Shown one piece after another: positions 37,301 through 46,894 of a stretch of DNA of 64,000 nucleotides. Origin of the DNA: Bolinopsis microptera (Eukaryota > Ctenophora > Tentaculata > Lobata > Bolinopsidae); contig NC_087082.1 in the NCBI RefSeq assembly GCF_026151205.1, forward strand, positions 6,765,908-6,829,907, written 5' to 3'. Every line of letters starts with the position of its first letter. Position 1 is the stretch's first letter. A model generated the notes under the pieces. It had not been told where the DNA came from. It made no database searches and worked only from the letters and a program-made list of their open reading frames with translations. The translations under genes were made by a program, and so were the position numbers.

Positions 37301-40100
37301 GTCTACCTCTATTTAGCTATACGTGAGAGGAGCGAGCTGTAGACTAGCAAGCTAGGTGAAGTCTGCCTCTATTTAGCTATACGTGAGAGGAGCGAGCTGT
37401 AGACTAGCAAGCTAGGTGAAGTCTACTTTTATTTAGCTATACGTGAGAGGAGCGAGCTGTAGACTAGCAAGCTAGGTGAAGTCTACCTTTATTTAGCTAT
37501 ACGTGAGAGGAGCGAGCTGTAGACTAGCAAGCTAGGTGAAGTCTACCTCTATTTAACTATACGTGAGAGGAGCGAGCTGTAGACTAGCAAGCTAGGTGAA
37601 GTTTACCTCTATTTAGCTATACGTGAGAGGAGCGAGCTGTAGACTAGCAAGCTAGGTGAAGTCTGCCTCTATTTAACTATACGTGAGAGGAGCGAGCTGT
37701 AGACTAGCGAGCTAGGTGAAGTTTACCTTTATTTAGCTATACGTGAGAGGAGCGAGCTGTAGATTAGCGAGCTAGGTGAAGTCTACCTCTATTTAGCTAT
37801 ACGTGAGAGGAGCGAGCTGTAGACTAGCAAGCTAGGTGAAGTCTGCCTCTATTTAGCTATACGTGAGAGGAGCGAGCTGTAGACTAGCAAGCTAGGTGAA
37901 GTCTACCTTTATTTAGCTATACGTGAGAGGAGCGAGCTGTAGACTAGCAAGCTAGGCGAAGTCTACCTCTATTTAGCTGTACGTGAGAGGAGCGAGCTGT
38001 AGACTAGCAAACTAGGTAAAGTCTACCTCTATTTAGCTATACGTGAGAGGAGCGAGCTGTAGACTAGCAAGCTAGGTGAAGTCTACCTCTATTTAGCTAT
38101 ACGTGAGAGGAGCGAGTTGTAGACTAGCAAACTAGGTAAAGTCTACCTCTATTTAACTATACGTGAGAGGAGCGAGTTGTAGACTAGCAAACTAGGTAAA
38201 GTCTACCTCTATTTAATTATACGTGAGAGGAGCGAGCTGTAGACTAGCAAGCTAGGTGAAGTCTACCTCTATTTAGCTATACGTGAGAGGAGCGAGCTGT
38301 AGACTAGCAAGCTAGGTGAAGTCTACCTCTATTTAGCTATACGTGAGAGGAGCGAGCTGTAGACTAGCAAGCTAGGTGAAGTCTACCTCTATTTAGCTAT
38401 ACGTGAGAGGAGCGAGCTGTAGATTAGCAAGCTAGGTGAAGTCTACCTCTATTTAGCTATACGTGAGAGGAGCGAGCTGTAGACTAGCAAGCTAGGTGAA
38501 GTCTACCTCTATTTAGCTATACGTGAGAGGAGCGAGCTGTAGACTAGCAAGCTAGGTGAAGTCTACCTCTATTTAGCTATACGTGAGAGGAGCGAGCTGT
38601 AGACTAGCAAGCTGGTTGAAGTCTACCTCTATTTAGCTATACGTGAGAGGAGCGAGCTGTAGACTAGCAAGCTGGGTGAAGTTTACCTCTATTTAGCTAT
38701 ACGTGAGAGGAGCGAGCTGTAGACTAGCAAACTAGGTAAAGTCTACCTTTATTTAACTATACGTGAGAGGAGCGAGCTGTAGACTAGCAAGCTAGGTGAA
38801 GTCTACCTCTATTTAGCTGTACGTGAGAGGAGCGAGCTGTAGACTAGCAAGCTAGGTGAAGTCTGCCTCTATTTAGCTATACGTGAGAGGAGCGAGCTGT
38901 AGACTAGCAAGCTGGGTGAAGTTTACCTCTATTTAGCTATACGTGAGAGGAGCGAGCTGTAGACTAGCAAACTAGGTAAAGTCTACCTTTATTTAACTAT
39001 ACGTGAGAGGAGCGAGCTGTAGACTAGCAAGCTAGGTGAAGTCTACCTCTATTTAGCTATACGTGAGAGGAGCGAGCTGTAGACTAGCAAGCTAGGTGAA
39101 GTCTACCTCTATTTAGCTATACGTGAGAGGAGCGAGTTGTAGACTAGCAAACTAGGTAAAGTCTACCTCTATTTAACTATACGTGAGAGGAGCGAGCTGT
39201 AGACTAGCAAACTAGGTAAAGTCTACCTCTATTTAACTATACGTGAGAGGAGCGAGCTGTAGACTAGCAAGCTAGGTGAAGTCTACCTCTATTTAGCTAT
39301 ACGTGAGAGGAGCGAGTTGTAGACTAGCAAACTAGGTAAAGTCTACCTCTATTTAATTATACGTGAGAGGAGCGAGCTGTAGACTAGCAAGCTAGGTGAA
39401 GTCTACCTCTATTTAGCTATACGTGAGAGGAGCGAGCTGTAGACTAGCAAACTAGGTAAAGTCTACCTTTATTTAGCTATACGTGAGAGGAGCGAGCTGT
39501 AGACTAGCAAGCTAGGTGAAGTCTACCTCTATTTAGCTATACGTGAGAGGAGCGAGCTGTAGACTAGCAAGCTAGGTAAAGTCTACCTCTATTTAATTAT
39601 ACGTGAGAGGAGCGAGCTGTAGACTAGCAAACTAGGTAAAGTCTACCTCTATTTAATTATACGTGAGAGGAGCGAGCTGTAGACTAGCAAACTAGGTAAA
39701 GTCTACCTCTATTTAACTATACGTGAGAGGAGCGAGCTGTAGACTAGCAAGCTAGGTGAAGTCTACCTCTATTTAGCTATACGTGAGAGGAGCGAGTTGT
39801 AGACTAGCAAACTAGGTAAAGTCTACCTCTATTTAACTATACGTGAGAGGAGCGAGCTGTAGACTAGCAAGCTAGGTGAAGTCTACCTCTATTTAGCTAT
39901 ACGTGAGAGGAGCGAGTTGTAGACTAGCAAACTAGGTAAAGTCTACCTCTATTTAACTATACGTGAGAGGAGCGAGCTGTAGACTAGCAAGCTAGGTGAA
40001 GTCTACCTCTATTTAGCTATACGTGAGAGGAGCGAGCTGTAGACTAGCAAACTAGGTAAAGTCTACCTCTATTTAATTATACGTGAGAGGAGCGAGTTGT
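31321..40100. repeat. 60-bp satellite array, 146 full units
   Basis: Every unit is exactly 60 bp, starting ACGTGAGAGGAGCGAGCTGT, from 31321 to a partial last copy at 40081-40100; I see no indel across 8.8 kb. Variation is by substitution at a few positions (for example GTCTACC or GTCTGCC, TTTAGCTAT or TTTAACTAT). Each unit has a dyad, GTAGACT and AGTCTAC 14 bp apart, with TAGCAAGCTA inside. Both strands have stops in all frames, so it is non-coding. Rare variants reveal higher-order copying: units at 33601, 33961 and 36421 share GCTAGCCGAA; those at 34801 and 37141 share GCGAACTGT with GTCAACC. A ~2.4-kb block has thus been duplicated. The last ~2 kb is a distinct subfamily, enriched for GGTAAAGTC and GAGTTGT. 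Confidence 0.97.
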
Positions 40101-40326
40101 CATATATATGACAACTTTTTAATTTCAGTCGATTTCAATAGCTATCATTAAACTAAACTATATCGTTGAATCAATGAAAACAAAGTGATTATAACATTTT
40201 TACAGCTAGTTTATGAGCAGATAAACAGATAATAGTGCTCGGAAAGTTCCACGTGATGTTAAGGTTAACCTAAAGTTGTCTAAGATAAAACCACTTCAAA
40301 TGGCTTGTAAACGTTTACACTAAAAT

Positions 40327-40440
40327 GCAGGACCGAGGTAATTTGATAAAAAAAGGTTTCCAGAAAGCGGGTATTACTGATGCTTTAAGCATGGAATATT
40401 TAATGCACGAAAACCCATTTGATGAAGATGATATGTGATA
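40327..40440 (+). pseudogene. possible C-terminal relic of a Tigger/pogo-like transposase
   Basis: One short frame ending in TGA at 40438-40440 reads a basic segment (IKKGFQKAGITDAL) followed by an acidic tail ending DEDDM. Tigger/pogo-type DDE transposases commonly end with a motif of this shape (a K-GF/SF-KAGI-AL stretch then acidic residues). The catalytic domain is not present upstream; the satellite begins 220 bp away. The match is short, so the call is tentative. Confidence 0.3.
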
Positions 40441-40589
40441 TTAGACAATAATCATGTACACATGTTTTAACATGTTTACTGTTTAACGACTGCTTTTCTT
40501 GCTTACTGTATAAAAAATGGATTTAAAAATCATTTGCTTAAATGTTTTTTAAACTCGAAAAAAGGTAAACAAAATTCGGATTTTTGATG

Positions 40590-40690
40590 GTTTTGAATGC
40601 CTTCTAGCGTTCATATTAATGTCCGTTCATAATTATGTCCGTTCATATAATTTCTGTCCAAATAAGGTCCGATAAGGTATTACTCTTTAT
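40590..40690. repeat. subterminal repeats related to those at 58690-58860
   Basis: Contains ATTAATGTCCGTTCATAA, TTATGTCCGTTCATATAA and GGTCCGATAAGG. The reverse complements of these blocks, with the neighbouring GAATGCCTT and AGCGTTCAT, recur at 58690-58800. Clustered direct repeats next to a transposase-like tail suggest the end of a DNA transposon. Confidence 0.5.
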
Positions 40691-43600
40691 TTATTACGGT
40701 TGTCGGTTACGTCTTCGAACATTAGGACTTAGGAGTTTAATTCATATAACAGTTTAACTTCCAATATGCGTTGAAATGCGTCATCCTGTAATGATATCAT
40801 ACCTGTCATGTGAATATATAGGGTCTGCAGTAGTCCCATTAGTATTGCTGTACAACTACTACACGTCATTAATTGCTAAAAAACAACGACAATTTCAGTT
40901 TTATTTGGATTCGCAGTTGTTTGCGAAGTAAACAATGTGAATAAGCTGTGACCGGTGCCAATTTTCATTTAATCTGGTGAGTATTTTGAGTTAAGTGCCA
41001 TGAGAACAATTATCAACCAGTCTGGATATTATATTTATCTGGTTATAATGCCCTCCAGAACGTTATATCTCGTAATACCCCTGGTTTCTCAGAATTGTTA
41101 TATTTATCCGGTTATAAGCACAGGGCATCGGAGTTAGGTGGAGCTATGAAATTACTTTTGTCATTACTCATTCCCATGTCTCATTCCCATGGCATCGCCC
41201 AAGCAGATTTATGTGATGTTCAAATTATTCAGAACTCTACTATTCTACTGAATTGACGAAATCTCAATTCATGGAACCGCTGATTTAGAAATTGGAATTA
41301 TGGCGCTTTAATAGCTACTAACTCTTTAGTTCCCTGACGCTGTTACTCGATATTTCCATTTACCTTCAGATTTGTAATTCGTAAATAAACTGTTTGGATG
41401 CTGCAAGTGGAAAGACTCTATAGTGAAAAGTTAACGTATAAAATGTCATTTATAAATGATAATATATCCGTTTATTTTTCACTGCAGAGTATCTCCAACA
41501 TCCGGACAATCCCTTTTCGCAATTTAATATCGACCTCGGAGAATAATTATAAATTTAATGTTGTGCGAATCATTATCCGGGCAGACTGGTTATATTTCCA
41601 ATGTGGTATCATGAGCAGCTGTGGAATATTTTTGGTATATCTTTGTATTATTATTCGTGTTCAAGGATTAACGCATATTTCATCGTGATTAATTGTTCAA
41701 TTCTTTATGATAAGTGCCCATTAATGGGGCGTATACCGCCATTTCTTACTTGTTGTATGCTCTATTCCGTATGAATTCGTTTGTTATCATTGGTTATATT
41801 TAGAAATTTGACAGATGGACAAACAGTGCCCACCGTGCAGTGATGAGGCTGATTATTGAATTTATTCAGTATAAATAGCTTTATCATTGTTTCATTTTAG
41901 AACTTCTACGGTAGACTGTACAGTGTACAGACTCAACTCTCTGTCTTAAACAAGCGAAATATTGTGCCCATATAGCTATTTTAATATAACAAACTTGTAT
42001 AAAGGAGAAATGAAGTTTTGATCGAGCGAAGTTATTTTATTGCCTTCAATCCGATGTGTGGACAGGACAGATGTTTGTGTTGTAACGAATCATATAATCA
42101 TAACGAATCATAACATTTTTTCCAACCTAATTAAGGTTAGTTATGGTTATTTGTGGAAGTAATGATATAGCCTGAAAGGTTTAATCTGTCCTAATATATC
42201 CAACCAGCATTATGACCGAATACGTTACGAGACATATTTATGTTCGACATAATTCCGGTGACCTAAATGATTTGGGAACGAAAATATGCGAATTTTTTCC
42301 GAAAATCGCCACATTTCGTTCCCCAAATTAAATCATGGTATTTGGGGATTTTTTAATCTCCTTATTAATATTTTACAAAAATGAAACCCAATATTAAATC
42401 CAAAGATCTTCTCTGATATGCTGTTTCATCCTGTAAACAATTTTTCCGGAGCCTTTGAAAGTTAGCCTCGACTTAACTTCTAAACTGTATAGGAAACCGA
42501 CTGTGTCAGTATTGCCGAAATTTCACCGCCGTGGCCAATATACCAATATAGTAGTGACAGAGCTTGCTTACTTTTAATCATTCATAATCAAGCACTAGTC
42601 CGAAAATATGGTGTTTTTTTTTCGAAAAAATCACTGAATTTCGTACCATCTAAATAAGTCTCGTAAGGTAATTGATAAAATTGTCTTAAATTGAGTACCC
42701 TCAAAATCAAATTATATCCATACCGTTGCTCTATTCTGTTTATTTTTAATCACGTTTACTCGAAGAGTTTGCAACATGGGTCAATATATTGACCTTTGAA
42801 ATAAATATTGCAATATCTATTGTATTTCATCGAGTTTCGACAAAGCAGATCAAAGGTATCAAAGTTAAGGTAATATAAGAGCTTCAAAAAGGCATCACCA
42901 GACCTTTCAGGACCTTTTAAACACAAATAATACTTCAAGTTAAACGTTCGTTCCAGATCATATAAGTCCAATTGGTCAACGTGCGTTTTGACAGTGTCGA
43001 AATTGAAACTAATCCTGTTGTATTTCAAATATGTGGTTGATATGACGCATGAGTGATGCGGTTAGAACGACTCTTAAACATTGTTGTTCAAGGAGATACC
43101 GTCCGACCCAGGTCCCAGCTTCCAATTGCTATTTACAGGACAGTTGCCAGGGTAAAAGGATTCTTTAATCTTTACATCTAGCGCTAGATTTCGAATTTCA
43201 GTTATATTATGTAATTATTGTATAAGATATTGTTATAATAAGACTGAGGACTGGTAAACGGTCCTCAGTCTTATATAACAGTGTCTGTTCGGCCTTTAGG
43301 AGGACTTTATCTCAAATAAACAATATTGTTCGTGATTATGGGGACTTTATCGCCATTTAGTACCTACGTACATGAACAATATTGTTCGTACCCTCTGAAC
43401 ACAGAAGCTGCATTTTGATTTAACGATATAAATCTCATAATGTTTATATTATTACAATAAACAGTCGCGCTAATCTCAACAGTATCGATCAGATCTAACA
43501 GCATGAATTTTAATTAATGAGATTCTGTAGAACAAATTCGATTTTACATTAAAATGATGCACAATCAATATATTAGCAATTCGTTATCTTTCGCTTTTCT

Positions 43601-44133
43601 AGCCGTGATTATTCATTTGCATTGATTCGGGAACTATTCAAACTTTCAAATAAAATTCTGTATTTGCTCGACACTTCAATCATACCGAATATATATAATA
43701 GTCGAAGCCCGAAATGATTACTGATGGTGGAAAAATGAAACCCAAACTTGGTTCCTTTGAAGAGTTTCTAATTCATTATTGTAGTAATTGCTCTCATACA
43801 TTGTCATTGCAGTTTGTTGATACAGAGACCAGCGTTTTGCATGCCAATTTCAGCAGAATCCATTTTCCGCTCAACAAATATTCAAATTTCCAACTCATCA
43901 AGAGTTTAGACTTTAGAGGTCTTTTTTAAATTATGTGGTAAACCTTTCTGATCAAATCTGAGCCAGTTGGCTATGTTGTAAATTGTAATGCAAAGAATCC
44001 GAAATCAGTTCAAAAATTACATTAACTATTTCTTGAAATTTGTATCTCATGTGGTTGCCTCATCACACGAAATAAGTGACTTATAGTTATTACTTTCCAG
44101 GAACCACTCTCAGGAGGCGTTCCATATTCAAAT
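40691..44133. other. intergenic DNA, no gene recognised
   Basis: No supported exon. Frames at 41398-41688, 42756-43028 (minus) and 43714-43929 carry no recognisable domain. Confidence 0.45.
43231..43281. repeat. hairpin with ~20-bp arms
   Basis: Left arm TGTTATAATAAGACTGAGGAC pairs with GTCCTCAGTCTTATATAACA except for one bulged base; the loop is nine bases. Could be a small foldback insertion; a microRNA-type precursor is possible but the stem is short. Confidence 0.75.
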
Positions 44134-44434
44134 ATCTCTACTATAATTCAGAGAATTATTTTTGTTTGTTTGTACGACCGCTCACGTGCAAATTAGGTAA
44201 AAAGCAAAAGGTTGCAAAGTAACCATGGTAACGAGGGTTATTACACGCACGTGCACGTGCAAAGATCATTGGAATAGTATTTTTATCTGTTTTGTTGTAA
44301 TTACGTTGTCTTTAAAGTGTTTTACATTTAAATCGGCTGTATCTTTGGTTATGACGGATATTTTTTGATGCGATAAAAACTTACTAGCTAAGAATACTAA
44401 TAGTTTCCTCCCTGTTACAACTGGTTTTCTAGTA
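44134..44434 (+). repeat. dispersed fourth copy of the X-box repeat
   Basis: Same block order as the tandem array at 7688-8602, including a perfect GTAACCATGGTAAC palindrome at 44219-44232, CACGTGCAAATTAG upstream, GCACGTGCACGTGC downstream and TCCTCCCTGT at the end. Its single-copy state shows that the ~300-bp unit is a mobile or dispersed repeat, not only a local tandem. Confidence 0.8.
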
Positions 44435-44650
44435 GCAGATAAACCTTTGACCGGATTTTTAAGGAGAGATTATGGTTTTTTGTGTTTAGCGCAACTGCAG
44501 CACGCACAGGGTGGCCACAATCAAATTCGGCCCAAAATTGTCAATACTTTGATATATTAAAAGCCCCGTATATTTAGACTTAAGCTCAATGTGGATTTGC
44601 TGAGTTGACCAGGTTTATATCATGAACACTGAACAGAACTTGAAACTTTG

Positions 44651-44690
44651 CAGTCAGTGCCCCCCCCCCCCCCCCCCCCACAGTCAGTGG
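44651..44690. repeat. C20 homopolymer flanked by 9-bp direct repeats
   Basis: A run of 20 C at 44660-44679, with CAGTCAGTG immediately left (44651-44659) and again at 44682-44690. Homopolymer length is prone to sequencing error. Confidence 0.85.
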
Positions 44691-44827
44691 CCAACCTCCT
44701 TACATGTAACCACTATTATACTTTAGAATAAGATAATTAAAGAACTGTTACCTGTTCACTCCAAGTGTGTTCTTATATTGCCTGACAGGCTTCTTCGGTG
44801 CTGCTTTCTTACTTAAGTTGCTCGTTA

Positions 44828-44950
44828 AATATTATTAATACTAATATTACTAATATTACTAATATCACTAATATCACTAATATCACTAATATCACTAATA
44901 TCACTAATATCACTAATATCACTAATATCACTAATATCACTAATATTATT
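44828..44950. repeat. 9-bp microsatellite (TAATATCAC)n
   Basis: About 13 tandem units of TAATATCAC or TAATATTAC. The frame it opens (Asn-Ile-Thr repeats) is a by-product. Confidence 0.9.
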
Positions 44951-45050
44951 AATACGATAAATACTGCTAATATTAATAATTCTTATTCGATCATTTATTC
45001 GCGAATAAATCGCGAAGACTGATCGAGTAAGAATTATTAAACTAATCGTA

Positions 45051-45330
45051 GACTGATCCTGTCTACTTACTTGACAGGCTAAATGGCTTCGTCCAATCAG
45101 CAATTATGTGTTTAGTTTAAAAGAACGCTGATGACTGATATGATCTAGTTCACGTCTGCGAAATATCTGAGAGCGTGGGCGGCCGGGTTTGAGAATGTGA
45201 ATCAAGTTTCTCAAAAAGACGTCATTCCCACAATGATTATGCTAGTAAGGTATAAAAGGAATCTCTAGACTTCTGATCATAACATAACACCAATTGGTTA
45301 GTTTAAAATAGGCAATGGAATGTCAAACAA
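45051..45330 (+). promoter_or_regulatory. promoter-like module, copy 1 (CCAAT, CRE-like, TATA)
   Basis: Holds CCAATCAG (45093-45100, a CCAAT box in NF-Y context), GACGTCAT (about 45218, CRE-like) and TATAAAAGG (45251), then a CAATTGGTTAGTTTAAAAT leader and an ATG at 45315. The frame after that ATG is short. A second copy follows at 45403. Resembles the compact promoter of a histone-type gene; regulatory activity is inference. Confidence 0.5.
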
Positions 45331-45402
45331 AAAATAACCTGGGAGTTAGGAAAACAATTTTAGTTGTAAATAATTCTTGCTCGATAATTTATTCACGAAT
45401 AC

Positions 45403-45790
45403 TGATCCTGTCTACTTACTTGACAGGCTAAATGGCTTCGTCCAATCAGCAATTATGTGTTTAGTTTAAAAGAACGCTGATGACTGATATGATCTAGTTC
45501 ACGTCTGCGAAATATCTGAGAGCGTGGGCGGCCGGCTTTGAAAATTTGAATCAAGTTTCTCAAAAAGATGTCATTCCCGCAATGAATATACTAGTAAGAT
45601 ATAAAAGGAATCTCTAGACTTCTGATCATAAAATAAAACCAATTGTTCTGGTTGGCGGGCTAGACAGTGAAACACGCAAATGTAGCCACACCAATTGGTT
45701 AGTTTAAAATAAGCAATGGATCGCCAAACAAAAAAATGCCAGGGAATCGGAAAACAATGTGGATTAGTGGACACTATACAAGCTATATAG
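45403..45790 (+). promoter_or_regulatory. promoter-like module, copy 2, with a degenerate start region
   Basis: Same order as copy 1: CCAATCAG (45442-45449), TATAAAAGG (45600-45608), an extra ~50 bp duplicating CCAATTG, and an ATG at 45716. That frame is 24 codons (to 45790) and begins MDRQTKK. At nucleotide level, ATGG, TCGC, AAACAAA, TGCCAGG and AATCG fall in the order expected for the first codons of histone H3, with small indels. A decayed H3 5' end is therefore possible, but the match is short and I give it low weight. Confidence 0.4.
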
Positions 45791-46894
45791 ATAAAAGGAG
45801 TTCGTATGGCGTATTAATATAAAATTAATTAATTAAAACAAGGCGGCTAACTAAAAACTACTTTAACTAACGGTAAAACATCAATTGAAGCGTGAAATAC
45901 TTGCTGAGCATACTCTAGAACAAACTTATCTTGATAAAAAAAGTCAATGATATTGCTCTTCAATGCTTAATGTTTATCATCACAACTATGAACGAAACGA
46001 AACGAATCACGACAATAACGACTATCAATATCACAATCAAACGCACGATGACCACTAGCCTACTGAAGTGTGGACTGTGTAGAAGTTAAAATGGAAGGTA
46101 GTGCTTGCTACATGTACAATTGGATCTATTAAAGTATTAACATTTTAAAATAAAATATAGTCTCCTCTACAAATGTTTTCTCATGCATTATTTGTTATTT
46201 CCCAGCGAATTCTAATTTTTTTCCCTGCTCTTGCCGAAGGCAAAAAGATCGTAGGGAATAAGTAATCGGGTTTGGATATATGAGGTGGCCCGACGGTCCT
46301 ACGATGATGACAAAAGTCTGCTCCTTCGCAATATAGACCACTCCCTTATAATTATGTGTATAAAAGGAGTCTATTTTGCGCGCGCGACGCCAGTTATGTG
46401 TTAATTAATTACAGCCATAGCAACAAAATTTTGGTGCTTGACGACTGTTACACAGGTTTCCATCGGGTTACAATTCACTCTAATTCATTAATATAGCATA
46501 TTAGTCATCTGAGCGGATCAATCATCAACATAAGTGTTATTTTGGTGAAACAAGCTTAATATATTACCGAGTGATAATATTCAGCAAGTCAAAACAAATT
46601 AAATTATGATATCAGCTAATAAACTCGTGGCTGATTATTTAACAGTTGATTGACACTTAATGGTAAAAAGCGAAAACATATAGTTGAGAAAAGATGTTAC
46701 TTTACATTTATATTCAAGAAGCAACTAAGATCAAGATTGTGGTATGCTTTTAAAGAATCCTATATCAAATCAAAGGCTCGATAATCGATGGTGCTGTAGA
46801 TGTGTCGAGTATTCGAGTAAGCATCAAAATGTATTAGTTTATGTTAGATAATTTTTTTTAGGTAGAATGTAGGAGTGACGACCCACATACAGCT
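45791..46894. other. region upstream of the LINE ORF
   Basis: No gene recognised. Another TATAAAAGGAGTCT lies at about 46360, followed by GCGCGCGCG. Part of this stretch may be the LINE 5' untranslated region, but no boundary can be seen. Confidence 0.4.

Noticed and set aside
31321-40100. CRISPR-like array
   Set aside because: Units are contiguous 60-mers with no unique spacers, and the genome is eukaryotic. It is satellite DNA.
31321-40100. Hammerhead ribozyme in the 60-bp satellite
   Set aside because: Some satellites encode them, but I find neither the CTGATGA core nor the matching GAAA segment in the unit on either strand.
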